Origin: Bacillota bacterium
GTDB lineage: Bacteria > Bacillota > Clostridia > Lachnospirales > Cellulosilyticaceae
Length of the DNA: 19,289 nt
Reading direction: 5' to 3'
NCBI GenBank assembly: GCA_023412455.1
Contig: JAEYNQ010000320.1
Span: forward strand, 1-19,289
Position numbers and translations under genes: made by a program. Below are positions 1-7,933 of this stretch, one piece after another. The notes under the pieces were generated by a model. The model made no database searches and was not told the origin of the DNA. It saw only the letters and a list, made by a program, of their open reading frames with translations. The stretch's first letter is position 1; the number at the start of each line of letters is the position of its first letter.

Positions 1-47
1 ATGGTTCTATGGGGATCCAAAACAGCCACATAAGGATGAAACGGCAT
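1..47 (-). pseudogene. 3' fragment of a second FAD/Rieske oxidoreductase gene, running off the left edge
   Basis: Read on the - strand, the first 47 bases encode MPFHPYVAVLDPHRT. This matches HPYATVFDPHRTM, which lies near residue 350 of the intact FAD/Rieske oxidoreductase at 10124-11419. In the intact gene about 340 codons separate this point from the upstream region; here the upstream block (66-204) begins only about 20 bases away. The N-terminal FAD domain is therefore missing. An in-frame TAA lies upstream (about 71-73), so the first usable start is the ATG at 47, which has no convincing ribosome site. What remains could still encode the C-terminal Rieske part, outside this window. Most likely this is a deletion remnant of a duplicated gene; a shortened Rieske-only protein is the alternative. 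Confidence 0.7.
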
Positions 48-65
48 CTGATGAGTGAAGTTAAC

Positions 66-204
66 TTTTGTTTAGTATGTACCTATCATTTAAAAACATA
101 CATTTTAATGTATACAAAACGAGATAATATACATTAAAATATATATAATATTTTTAAAATTAAAAACACGACTTTATACTATGAATTTGTAGATCAACTA
201 GGAT
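66..204. repeat. Duplicated upstream regulatory block, copy A
   Basis: This block matches 11453-11584 in the same orientation. Over the first 60 aligned bases (74-133 against 11461-11520) only three positions differ; the remainder aligns with small gaps. Both copies lie immediately upstream of a - strand FAD/Rieske gene, intact at copy B and truncated here. The block contains GTATGT/ACATAC-type elements (74-120), a palindrome-like ATACATTTTAATGTAT, and a conserved TATACT that could be a -10 for + strand transcription toward the gene at 247. Conservation of this AT-rich intergenic DNA suggests either recent duplication or a retained regulatory function. Confidence 0.85.
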
Positions 205-246
205 TGGAGGAAGATGTGCAATAACTAGAGAAAAAGGAGGAACAAT

Positions 247-567
247 TTGAAAAAGATAGTATTTTTTATACCAACCATTTTATTTACCCTTCTATATGGA
301 TTAATAATAATGGGTACAGGGCTTTCGGTTTCACCTATTGTCTATGTGTGGATAATTTTATTTTTAATCAGCGATATGCTACTTGCTAAAAGGCTATTTT
401 GGGGAGGCTTTTTCGGAATGTTACCTGGCATTCATTTTATCTATAGGAGTACTCAAGATACGGGGCAAGTTTTACCTATTGAGTGGCCAGCTGGAATCAT
501 TGTTATAACTTTTTATTTACTATGTAGTTCTGTTGTTTTCTACAAGGAAAAGCATTTAGTAAAATAG
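247..567 (+). CDS. Small integral membrane protein of unknown function
   Basis: This 106-residue protein starts at TTG, chosen because a strong AGGAGG lies about six bases upstream. It has about three hydrophobic segments (roughly residues 4-25, 30-47 and 78-98) and ends in a short basic tail (KEKHLVK). I recognise no family motif. It is the first + strand gene after the duplicated block and is followed 82 bases later by the EcsC-family gene, so the two may share a transcript. Length, start site and composition support a real gene; the function is unknown. Confidence 0.65.
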   Translation: MKKIVFFIPTILFTLLYGLIIMGTGLSVSPIVYVWIILFLISDMLLAKRLFWGGFFGMLPGIHFIYRSTQDTGQVLPIEWPAGIIVITFYLLCSSVVFYKEKHLVK

Positions 568-649
568 CTTGGGCTGAGGCATAAGCAGTATTTTTAGCAT
601 ATTATTTATTCTGGCTTAAAAAGAGGAATAGAGGGAATGGAGGCGCAAG

Positions 650-1441
650 GTGGGATTATTACAAAAGAGGGTGGCAGTAGATAAAGAATGGGAGAGACTG
701 TTGAAGCAAGAACGAAAGTTACTTGAGAGAAGATTAGAGAAAAAAGAATCTATTTTAAATCAAAAGTTAGCAGAAAAGATACCTAATAAAGTACAAGAGA
801 CACTGAATACAGCTTTTTATAAAGCTTTTTCCATGATCTTTGAAAAGGGGACAGGTATTATTGAAAAAACCTATAAGCGTGAAGCTATTGAACAGGACTA
901 TAAAATAGGGCAGTATGCAGTAGAGGTGAAACAAAATAAAAAAGCGCTTCGTGCCCTTACTAAAAATGCCAGTTATTCAGGCGTGGGGAATATAGCCATA
1001 TCCGGTGCGATGGGCATAGGTATGGGGGCATTAGGAATAGGTCTTCCGGATATCCCTCTTTTTACAGGAATGATTTTTAAGAGTATTTATGAGATAGCCT
1101 TACGTTATGGCTACCATTATGAAACACAAGAAGAACAGGCATTTATTTTGCTTTTAATACAGGGAGCAGTTTCTTATGGAGAGGCCCTCAAGGAAATGGA
1201 TCAAGAAGTGAATACCTATATAGAAACGGGGCAATTCTTAAGCAGAGATAACAAGGAGGAACAGCTAAAAAAAGCTGCAGCCGTTCTTTCGAAAGAACTG
1301 CTATATATGAAGTTTTTACAAGGGATACCTATTATAGGCATAGTAGGTGGTGCTTATGATGTGATTTATATGAAGCAAATAACCGAATATGCGGAGTTAA
1401 AGTATCGCCACCGTTATCTTTATGACCAAAAAAGGTGTTGA
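650..1441 (+). CDS. EcsC family protein
   Basis: This 263-residue protein starts at GTG with GGAGG six bases upstream. The first ~50 residues are highly charged and probably helical. A glycine-rich hydrophobic stretch follows around residues 105-145, containing GIGLPDIPLF, then a helical region with EEQAFILLLIQGAVSYGEA. This arrangement is typical of EcsC-family proteins (PF12787), named after the third gene of the Bacillus subtilis ecs operon. The EcsA/EcsB transporter genes are not beside it, which is common for stand-alone members. The biochemical role of the family is not established; membrane association is inferred from the central hydrophobic part. Confidence 0.8.
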   Translation: MGLLQKRVAVDKEWERLLKQERKLLERRLEKKESILNQKLAEKIPNKVQETLNTAFYKAFSMIFEKGTGIIEKTYKREAIEQDYKIGQYAVEVKQNKKALRALTKNASYSGVGNIAISGAMGIGMGALGIGLPDIPLFTGMIFKSIYEIALRYGYHYETQEEQAFILLLIQGAVSYGEALKEMDQEVNTYIETGQFLSRDNKEEQLKKAAAVLSKELLYMKFLQGIPIIGIVGGAYDVIYMKQITEYAELKYRHRYLYDQKRC

Positions 1442-1479
1442 CTTTAGTGTGTGCTTCTGAGCAACAGAAGAAAATGAAA

Positions 1480-1576
1480 AAGCATCTCTAGATAGATAAT
1501 TGTTTATAGAAACTATTTGATTAAAGTATAAAGAGATAAAAAGAGGGTTGTTACACCAGATATAATAGAGATGCTT
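1480..1576 (+). promoter_or_regulatory. Possible structured leader of the mgtC-family gene
   Basis: AAGCATCTCTA (1480-1490) is perfectly complementary to TAGAGATGCTT (1566-1576), giving an 11-bp stem that encloses 75 bases. It is followed directly by a terminator-like hairpin (1578-1612), and the MgtC-family start lies 115 bases beyond. A closing stem followed by a terminator is the layout of a cis-regulatory attenuator. I do not recognise the conserved core of the M-box magnesium riboswitch here, so the class is unassigned and the stem could be chance. Confidence 0.35.
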
Positions 1577-1577
1577 A

Positions 1578-1612
1578 CAAAGTAATACAAGCCGTTACTT
1601 TGGGTGTTTTTT
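1578..1612 (+). terminator. Terminator-like hairpin upstream of the mgtC-family gene
   Basis: CAAAGTAA (1578-1585) pairs perfectly with TTACTTTG (1595-1602) across a nine-base loop. After a GGTG spacer comes a run of six T (1607-1612). It could end transcription of the EcsC-family gene or act as an attenuator in the leader of the MgtC-family gene. The spacer between stem and T-run makes it less than ideal. Confidence 0.5.
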
Positions 1613-1726
1613 ATAGTAAGAGTATGTTTTCTAGTGGTAATATACTTGCCTAGTAAAAAAATTAGAGGATATACACTTAAAGAATTAAAGAAAAACAATT
1701 ATGGAAAGAGAAAGTGAGTTAGTAAA

Positions 1727-2437
1727 ATGACATTTTTTGAGATGATGTTTCAACAAATCAGTGGTACAAATGAGCTAAGTCTCGCATCGATTATTTTCCG
1801 AATTTTTTTAGCGCTGTGTATTGGTGGAGTGCTTGGTACGGAGCGTGGGATTAGAAATAGACCAGGGGGCTTTATGACATATGTTCTGGTTTCAGTGGGG
1901 GCATCCCTCTTTATGCTGACCAATCAGTATATAACTATCATTGATCAGGAGGCAGATTTAACCCGATTCGGAGCACAGGTTATCAGTGGAATTGGATTTC
2001 TTGGAGCAGGTACAATTATTGTTACAAGACAAAATGAGATTAGAGGTCTAACAACAGCTGCAGGACTATGGGTGGCCGCTGCATTAGGTCTGGCTGTCGG
2101 AGTTGGATTTTATGCAGGGGCTATTACGGGTGCCTTGGCTTCTGTATTTGTGCTTATTGCATTGAAAAAAATTGATATTTTTATAAAACAACACGCGCGA
2201 AGTATGGAGATTTATATAGAGCATAATTCGGCATTCTCACTGAGACAGTTATTAAAATATACAGAAGGTCAAGGATTTGAGATGCATGAAATGCAAAGAG
2301 GAAAGGTGAAAACACTTGATGAAGAATTTGGAACCTTTACTTTTTCACTTGATTTATGCAAAAAAAGAAATCATCAAGAAATTATGGAAGGCTTCTATGA
2401 ACTGGAGGGAATAGAGTATATAAAGGAAATTGTCTGA
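1727..2437 (+). CDS. MgtC/SapB family membrane protein
   Basis: This 236-residue protein has the MgtC-family arrangement. Four or five transmembrane helices cover about residues 18-150, with the characteristic GGVLGTERGIRNRPGG, RTYVLVSVGA-like and VISGIGFLGAGTI segments and the GLTTAAGLWVAAALGLAVG stretch. A soluble C-terminal domain of about 90 residues follows, of ACT-like type in this family. Members are linked to survival at low magnesium and, in some pathogens, to inhibition of membrane ATP synthase; here the role is inferred from the family only. The ribosome site before the ATG is weak (GAAAGTGAG). A strong terminator follows at 2521, so the gene ends a transcript. The upstream leader may be structured. 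Confidence 0.9.
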   Translation: MTFFEMMFQQISGTNELSLASIIFRIFLALCIGGVLGTERGIRNRPGGFMTYVLVSVGASLFMLTNQYITIIDQEADLTRFGAQVISGIGFLGAGTIIVTRQNEIRGLTTAAGLWVAAALGLAVGVGFYAGAITGALASVFVLIALKKIDIFIKQHARSMEIYIEHNSAFSLRQLLKYTEGQGFEMHEMQRGKVKTLDEEFGTFTFSLDLCKKRNHQEIMEGFYELEGIEYIKEIV

Positions 2438-2520
2438 TAGAATAACTAAGGAGCATGCCTGTAATTCATTTTAAAGGGATTACCCTACTTAGAAAATATC
2501 CCTAATATGTGCAAAAGGAG

Positions 2521-2569
2521 AAATACGCCACAAGACTAGTAATCCAATACTAGTGGTGGCGTATTTTTT
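2521..2569 (+). terminator. Strong rho-independent terminator after the mgtC-family gene
   Basis: AAATACGCCAC (2521-2531) pairs with GTGGCGTATTT (2556-2566). An inner ACTAGT/ACTAGT pair (2535-2540 and 2549-2554) lies inside, and a T-run extends to 2569. This is a long, stable stem with a U-tail, placed 84 bases after the MgtC-family stop. Confidence 0.9.
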
Positions 2570-2782
2570 ATCTTGTAGGAATGCTCGTATGCTACACTTT
2601 CACTACTTCGCGAACCAATACGTGTCCTATGGGCACTTTTGTTCTTATAAAAAAAATTATGAAAAAAATGAAGAAAGATACAAAGAGATATAGATAAAAA
2701 ATGAAGTAAAATGTATAATATTAGTATAAAATGTTGTAATTGGTCGAAAAAATAAAATAGTAAAATGATGATTTGGAGATAG
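2570..2782. other. Intergenic region before the HD-GYP gene, with a GC-richer hairpin
   Basis: No gene is evident. The first 70 bases are noticeably richer in GC than the rest and include TTCGCGAA. GTGTCC (2622-2627) pairs with GGGCAC (2631-2636, one G-T pair) around a TAT loop and is followed by TTTTGTTCTT, a terminator-like form. From 2645 the DNA is very AT-rich and contains TATAAT at 2714-2719, a possible -10 for the signalling block, but with no clear -35. An 86-codon frame on the opposite strand spans the terminator and is rejected as a gene. Confidence 0.4.
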
Positions 2783-2785
2783 ATG

Positions 2786-3847
2786 ATGAAATCCATTTTA
2801 GTTATAGATGATAATGTAACAAATTTGAAGATTGTAGAGAAAGCATTAAAAGGGATCTATAAACCCATTTTGTTAACTTCCGGAGCACAAGCACTCAAAT
2901 ATTTACAATGTCATGTTCCTGATTTGATTTTATTAGATCTTGTAATGCCAGATATGGATGGCTTTGAAACTATTAAGAAAATCAAGCAAATCAAAAACAA
3001 TGCAAATGTTCCAATTATTTTTCTAACTGCCACTACAGATTCAGAGGTAGAGGTACAAGGCTTAGAATATGGTGCAGTAGATTTCATCACAAAACCTTTT
3101 GTTGAAAAAAGTATGTTATCACGAATAAGAATGCATCTAGAGCTTGCTAGTTATCAAAATAATCTCAAGGAAATTATCCTCAAAAAAACTCAACTGGTAG
3201 AGAAAATTCAGGATGCACTTGTTAATAGTCTATCTGATTTGGTGGAATGTAGAGATGGAAATACAGGTGGTCACGTGAGAAGAACGGCGACCTATACAGG
3301 GATTCTACTAGATGCCCTGCTTGAGAGGAAAATGTTTGAAGAGCAGATTGATGAAAATTATGTACTTAATATGAAGCGAGCTGCAGTACTTCATGATATA
3401 GGTAAGGTGGGAATAGCAGACTCTACTTTATTAAAAGATACATGCCTTAGTGATGGTGAAATGGAATATATGAGACGACATACCACCTATGGTGGGAAAG
3501 CACTTAAGAAGGCTATTTCAACCATTGCAGAAAAATCTTTTTTGGATGATGCTATGGAGTTAGCTTATTATCACCACGAAAAATGGAATGGAAGTGGTTA
3601 TCCCAAAGGATTAAAAGGAGAAGTAATCCCCTTAGGGGCTAGAATACTTTCTATAGCAGACGTATATGATGCACTTACTTCAAAGCGAACATATAAGGAG
3701 GCCTTTTCCCACGAGAAAGCATGTGAGATGATTGAAAAGGGAAGAGGGATCGATTTTGATTCGCGTATTGTTACTGTTTTTCTAGAGGTAAAGGATTTAT
3801 TTCATGAGGAATTAATGAGATTTAATGCTTTAGAGAAGGGGGAGTGA
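2786..3847 (+). CDS. Response regulator with HD-GYP domain (c-di-GMP phosphodiesterase)
   Basis: The protein has an N-terminal receiver domain (about residues 4-120) and an HD-GYP domain (about 145-345). The receiver keeps the acidic pair DD near residue 10, phospho-acceptor D52 in LLDLVMPDMDG, and K104 in TKPF (numbered from the ATG at 2783). The HD-GYP domain has HDIGK (204-208), H233, HHEKWNGSGYPKGL with an intact GYP (272-274), and IADVYDALTSKRTYK. All expected metal-binding residues look present, so active hydrolysis of c-di-GMP to pGpG/GMP is likely. Two adjacent ATG codons exist; I chose the second (2786) because it sits seven bases from GGAG, while the first is only four away. The hybrid kinase follows after four bases, an evident operon and the probable phosphodonor. 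Confidence 0.92.
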   Translation: MKSILVIDDNVTNLKIVEKALKGIYKPILLTSGAQALKYLQCHVPDLILLDLVMPDMDGFETIKKIKQIKNNANVPIIFLTATTDSEVEVQGLEYGAVDFITKPFVEKSMLSRIRMHLELASYQNNLKEIILKKTQLVEKIQDALVNSLSDLVECRDGNTGGHVRRTATYTGILLDALLERKMFEEQIDENYVLNMKRAAVLHDIGKVGIADSTLLKDTCLSDGEMEYMRRHTTYGGKALKKAISTIAEKSFLDDAMELAYYHHEKWNGSGYPKGLKGEVIPLGARILSIADVYDALTSKRTYKEAFSHEKACEMIEKGRGIDFDSRIVTVFLEVKDLFHEELMRFNALEKGE

Positions 3848-3851
3848 ACAG

Positions 3852-6173
3852 ATGGCACTGGAATCAGAGAAGCAAAGAGAATATATGGACCTAGAGGACG
3901 CCAAATTAGAAATAAAAAAATTGAATATTGCTCTAAAGAAAATGAGGAGAAATGTAGAACGTCTTGAAATGGAGAAAAAATATCTTACTTCTTTAAATGA
4001 ACAGGCCTATAAGATGAGAGACTTTTATGAGATAGAAAATAGGCAGAAATCCATGTATAACGCCCTCATTTTAGATAACTCTCCAGATATCTTTTTGATT
4101 ATGGATCATAAATTAAAGATACTAATGGCAACTCAACAGTTCTTTCAAGTTTTTCAATATGAGAAAAGGCAGATCCAAGAGGGGTTATCTCTTTGTGAAA
4201 TATTTGGAAAAGATAGGACAGGCAACTGTTTGGAGCAAATAAATGATAAATGTAGTAAGCTATTCGTCGAATGTCCAGGTGCTAAATATTCAGAGAACAT
4301 TACGATGACTATTAGGGGAAAGCAGTATATCTTTGATATGCAGATTGGTAAGGCCGTAGATAACGATGAGCAGTTTATTGGATATATGGTGCTCCTTAGA
4401 GATGTAACAGAAATTGTTCTTGCAAAACAGAAGGCAGAGAATGCAACCCGTACTAAGAGTGACTTCCTAGCCAATATGTCCCATGAAATAAGAACACCAA
4501 TGAATGCTATTACTGGTATGACAGAATTTATCATTCGTGACACAACAGATGAGAAGGCTAAAGAAAATGCTCTACAAATTAAAAATGCCTGCCATTCGTT
4601 ATTGGCCATAATTAACGATATACTTGATTTCTCAAAGATTGAATCAGGGAAAATGGAACTCATTCATACAAATTATCTAATCTCTTCCTTAATTAATGAT
4701 GTGGTAGCTATGATGGATATACGTCTTCAAAATAAACCCGTAGAGCTTGTCATAAATGTTGATGAAAACCTTCCCTATGAATTAAAAGGAGATGAAATAC
4801 GTATAAGGCAAATCTTAATTAATCTCCTTAATAATGCTGTTAAGTTTACAGAAAGGGGTTATATCACACTCAATATCTGGTATGACAAGGTAGAAAATAC
4901 AGAACAGGATGATAGGATTTGTCTCCATATAAGCGTAAAAGATACGGGAATTGGAATAAAGCAGAAGGACTTAGAAAAACTATTTTCCAGCTTCAGTCAG
5001 GTGGATACAAAAAAGAACCGTTCAGTAGAAGGAACAGGTCTTGGACTTGCAATTTGTCAGCGACTTGTCCATATGATGGGTGGAGAAATTAGTGTAAGTA
5101 GTGTCTATGGAGAAGGGACTACGTTTGAAATATATATTTATAATCAAGTTGCAGATTATCAACCCATTGGCAAAATCATGGAGCATCCACTTACCAGAAA
5201 TACAGATGCTTTTATTCATTCCTTCCAAATTCCTGATGCGAAGATTTTGATTGTAGATGATAATAGCGTTAATCTTAAAGTAGCAGAAGGCTTTTTATTG
5301 CCCTATCATGCAACGGTAGATGTGGCAGCAAGTGGCCAGGAAGCAATAGATATGTTAAAAACAAAGGAGTATGACCTTATTTTTATGGATCATATGATGC
5401 CTGTTATGGATGGCATGGAAGCAATGAAGAAGATACGTAGTATGCCAGGGCATGAGAAGGATTGTCTCGTTGCATTAACAGCAAACGCCATTAGTGGTGT
5501 ACGTGAGATGTATATAAGAGAAGGATTTCAGGATTTTCTTGCGAAACCTATTATTCCTGAAAAACTGGATGAAATCCTTTGTAAATACATTCCAGAAGAA
5601 AGAAGGAAGCCTGTTACCTCCTATGAACATCTGCAAGAAGAACCAAAGCAAATGGATGAGGAAATACTAAGGCAAGTCTTTCTGGATGGTATAAGAAAAG
5701 AAAAGCTGTTAAGAGACCTTTTACTAGAAAATGATTTTGAACGTTATACCATTGAAGTACATGCCTTAAAGAGTGTAGCAGCAGCTATTGGGAGAAAAGA
5801 ACTTTCTAATATAGCAAAAGCACATGAATTAGCTGGCAAAGCAGGAAATAATGGCTTTATCCAAAGTGATTTCAATAACTTGATTGGTCAGTATCATCAA
5901 TTAATTGAAGAACTTCGGCCCAGGTTTGAGTGTAAGGAGCTGGTGGAAGAAGCACAACAGAGAGAAGTTTTGCCTGAAGAACAGTTTAGGGTTTTATGTC
6001 AGAAAATAAGTAATTATACAGAGGAATTTGACAGTGAGGGGGTGCAAGAAATAATCGGACAGCTTCAAAATTATCATTTGGGGGATAAAAAAGCTAGTAT
6101 ACAAGCTATAAAAGAAGCATCGGATTTATATGAATATGATAAAATAAGAGAGTTAATTGCACAATTCCTATAA
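3852..6173 (+). CDS. Soluble PAS hybrid sensor histidine kinase with REC and Hpt domains
   Basis: This 773-residue protein has no evident transmembrane segment. In order: a charged coiled coil (about 10-65), a PAS domain (about 70-190), HisKA with phospho-accepting H211 in NMSHEIRTPMNAI, and HATPase with N-box RIRQILINLLNNAVKFT (317-333), DTGIGI (364-369) and GTGLGLA (394-400). A receiver follows with DD (469-470), D513 in FMDHMMP and a K in LAKP (565). A C-terminal Hpt-like helical domain carries H637 in VHALKSVAAAIG. A full internal His-Asp-His relay is therefore possible, ending on the HD-GYP receiver. The PAS domain has four cysteines (115, 126, 134, 141), which may be redox- or metal-sensitive. 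The ATG follows a GGGGGAG ribosome site that overlaps the upstream stop. The cytosolic location suggests an intracellular signal, perhaps through the FIST protein encoded next. Confidence 0.92.
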   Translation: MALESEKQREYMDLEDAKLEIKKLNIALKKMRRNVERLEMEKKYLTSLNEQAYKMRDFYEIENRQKSMYNALILDNSPDIFLIMDHKLKILMATQQFFQVFQYEKRQIQEGLSLCEIFGKDRTGNCLEQINDKCSKLFVECPGAKYSENITMTIRGKQYIFDMQIGKAVDNDEQFIGYMVLLRDVTEIVLAKQKAENATRTKSDFLANMSHEIRTPMNAITGMTEFIIRDTTDEKAKENALQIKNACHSLLAIINDILDFSKIESGKMELIHTNYLISSLINDVVAMMDIRLQNKPVELVINVDENLPYELKGDEIRIRQILINLLNNAVKFTERGYITLNIWYDKVENTEQDDRICLHISVKDTGIGIKQKDLEKLFSSFSQVDTKKNRSVEGTGLGLAICQRLVHMMGGEISVSSVYGEGTTFEIYIYNQVADYQPIGKIMEHPLTRNTDAFIHSFQIPDAKILIVDDNSVNLKVAEGFLLPYHATVDVAASGQEAIDMLKTKEYDLIFMDHMMPVMDGMEAMKKIRSMPGHEKDCLVALTANAISGVREMYIREGFQDFLAKPIIPEKLDEILCKYIPEERRKPVTSYEHLQEEPKQMDEEILRQVFLDGIRKEKLLRDLLLENDFERYTIEVHALKSVAAAIGRKELSNIAKAHELAGKAGNNGFIQSDFNNLIGQYHQLIEELRPRFECKELVEEAQQREVLPEEQFRVLCQKISNYTEEFDSEGVQEIIGQLQNYHLGDKKASIQAIKEASDLYEYDKIRELIAQFL

Positions 6174-6258
6174 TTCTAAAGCTATATAAGGATAAATAAA
6201 GCTAGATAAGGATAGATAAATAAAGAGAGACAAATAAATAAAGATAAGGAGAAGAGCC
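6174..6258 (+). repeat. A-rich degenerate tandem repeats between kinase and FIST genes
   Basis: About 75 bases are built from loosely repeated units such as GGATAAATAAAG, GATAGATAAATAAAG and CAAATAAATAAAG. They lead into the AAGGAGAAG ribosome site of the FIST gene. No terminator is visible, so cotranscription with the kinase gene is possible. A similar A-rich style recurs before the MATE gene (15960-15995). Confidence 0.5.
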
Positions 6259-7455
6259 ATGAAATCAGTAAGTATTTATACAGAAGAAATGGATGATTTA
6301 GAAGCAGGGGTTCAAGAACTTTCAGAGAAACTACAGGCGAAGCTGAAACTACTGAAAAATAGCTGTGGCTTATTATTTTGTGATAAAGACACTGATCTTG
6401 AGGAGCTTATGCCTTATCTTAAGAAAACCTTTGCATTCCCTATTATGGGATGTACAAGCCTTGCTATGCTTACAAGGGAGGAAGGATATCGTGTATCAGG
6501 TCTAGCTATGTTAGTTTTAACTGCTGATGACTGTGAGTTTTCACTGGCTATAACAGAGACTCTTTCCGATGAGAATAGAGAACAACAGATTAAAGAAGTC
6601 TATAAGCAGGCAACAAGCCAGCTTGGAGAAAAAGAGAAGGTTATTATTATGTATGCGTCAAAGCCCATTCGTACAGGTGGGGATGAATATGTGACGCTAT
6701 TAGACAAGGTGTCATGTGGTGTACCAGTTTTTGGTGCATTGGCATCTGATACCTTCTCCTTTAGTGATTATAAAGTATTTCTTAATGATAGAATTGAACA
6801 TATGGGCATGGTCATATTGCTAATTAGTGGGAATATTAATCCCATTTATCGTATGGAATATTCCCTTGACCACATGGCAGAATTTTCAGCAATAATAACA
6901 GAAGCACAAGGCTGTAAGATTGTGTCACTTGATAATATGCCATTTACAGAAGCCCTAAAAAAGGCAGGTTTGGAATCACAAATGGAGAATACAGAAATTG
7001 TTATTATGGAGTTTATTGGAACGCCTTTTATGGTGGACGAAAAAATGGAGGATGGGATAACGATTAGCAAAATGCGTAATCTTACATCATTAGATTATGA
7101 GAAAGGAACGGGATATTTCCTTGGAAATATGCAACAAGGTGCTATGCTTAGAATTGGGTTAATGAAGAAAGAAGATGTTCAGCTATCCGTAAAAGAGGCC
7201 TTTAGTAAGCTGTTAGAGGAGATAGCTGCCTCTGAACATGACTATCATACACTGCTTTGTAGCTCTTGTGGAAGCCGTTATTTAATCCTTGCAACAGAGC
7301 CCGATGCAGAAGCCAAAGCTTTTCAAGGGGTTCTACCAGAAGATATGAGTCTTACAGGCTTTTATTCCTTTGGAGAAATTTGCCCCTTTAAAGGGGATAA
7401 TGGAAAGCTTTATAATAGCTTTAATAATGATACCTTTACTATAATGGCATTATAG
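6259..7455 (+). CDS. FIST domain sensory protein (FIST_N + FIST_C)
   Basis: This 398-residue soluble protein has an N-terminal FIST_N domain (about 30-210), with CGLLFCDKDTDLEEL, a central PIMGCTSLAML and CGVPVFGALASDTFSF. A FIST_C domain follows (about 220-395), ending in LLCSSCGSRYLIL and GFYSFGEICPFKG. FIST domains are small-ligand sensors usually encoded beside signalling output proteins; some members (NosP) bind heme and nitric oxide and control a partner histidine kinase. This gene follows the soluble hybrid kinase, making it a candidate input subunit for that kinase. The penultimate motif reads FNNDT where many relatives, as I recall them, have a histidine (FHNxT). The start has AAGGAGAAG upstream. 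The ligand is unknown. Confidence 0.88.
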   Translation: MKSVSIYTEEMDDLEAGVQELSEKLQAKLKLLKNSCGLLFCDKDTDLEELMPYLKKTFAFPIMGCTSLAMLTREEGYRVSGLAMLVLTADDCEFSLAITETLSDENREQQIKEVYKQATSQLGEKEKVIIMYASKPIRTGGDEYVTLLDKVSCGVPVFGALASDTFSFSDYKVFLNDRIEHMGMVILLISGNINPIYRMEYSLDHMAEFSAIITEAQGCKIVSLDNMPFTEALKKAGLESQMENTEIVIMEFIGTPFMVDEKMEDGITISKMRNLTSLDYEKGTGYFLGNMQQGAMLRIGLMKKEDVQLSVKEAFSKLLEEIAASEHDYHTLLCSSCGSRYLILATEPDAEAKAFQGVLPEDMSLTGFYSFGEICPFKGDNGKLYNSFNNDTFTIMAL

Positions 7456-7830
7456 CAATCATACAAGGCAATCTCAAGAAAGCATAGAGATTACTGAGAA
7501 TTTAACCATTTAATTTTTATTAAAAAGTTAATACAAATAAAAAAGACACTGGCCGACTTTTAGAGAGTACAGTATAGAGTAGCATGTTAAGCTAGAGTTG
7601 TAGGAGAATAAAGCAAAAATAGTCGAGAAAATAGAGAATGGATTTGAGCAAATGCTATTAATTACTTATAAAGAAGTAGCCGAAATGTATGAGCAATTAT
7701 TTGATTATTGTGTAAAATATTACAGGTAAAGAGCAATTAATCAATAGATTAACCCCAAAAGGTATAAATAAAAGCCTGAAATAAACAGAATAAATAATAA
7801 AAACTAATATTTCCTAATTATTTGAATATA
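7456..7830. other. Intergenic region with a possible degraded coding fragment
   Basis: No convincing gene is seen in these 375 bases. On the + strand, 7607-7729 is an open stretch bounded by TAG and TAA that reads protein-like (IVEKIENGFEQM, then YKEVAEMYEQLFDYC). Its only ATG (7652) would give 25 residues and has no good ribosome site. It may be a gene remnant or chance. No clear terminator for the FIST gene is visible. Confidence 0.3.
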
Positions 7831-7864
7831 TAGACAAAATATGCTATAGTTAATACTATATAAT
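7831..7864 (+). promoter_or_regulatory. Promoter of the LacI-like/GGDEF gene
   Basis: TAGACA (7831-7836) is followed by a 17-base spacer and TACTAT (7854-7859). An overlapping perfect TATAAT lies at 7859-7864 but would need a longer spacer. Transcription would begin near 7866-7872. That makes the GTG at 7871 an unlikely start and supports the ATG at 7934. Confidence 0.55.
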
Positions 7865-7933
7865 TGGGACGTGGGGCTAAAAGGAGCATTTTTCTTCGGT
7901 AGAGAAGAGAGCGTTTATATACGGAGGGATTAC

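Noticed and set aside
1513..1698. 61-codon hydrophobic frame on the - strand
   Set aside because: It overlaps the terminator-like hairpin and leader region and has no ribosome site; composition is that of reverse-read AT-rich DNA.
1442..1726. M-box magnesium riboswitch before mgtC
   Set aside because: The conserved M-box sequence core is not recognisable; only an unclassified stem and terminator-like hairpin are present.
2536..2796. 86-codon frame on the - strand
   Set aside because: It spans the strong terminator and AT-rich promoter DNA, with low-complexity hydrophobic sequence and no ribosome site.
4154..4663. 169-codon frame on the - strand inside the kinase gene
   Set aside because: Antisense shadow of a well-supported hybrid kinase; no family resemblance.
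7540..7572. Possible terminator AAAAAAGAC...GACTTTT after the FIST gene
   Set aside because: Only about five A-T/G-C pairs form; too weak to call.
7871..7933. GTG start at 7871 for the LacI-like/GGDEF protein
   Set aside because: It lies at the predicted transcription start and lacks a ribosome site, while the ATG at 7934 has GGAGG at ideal spacing and begins the conserved domain.
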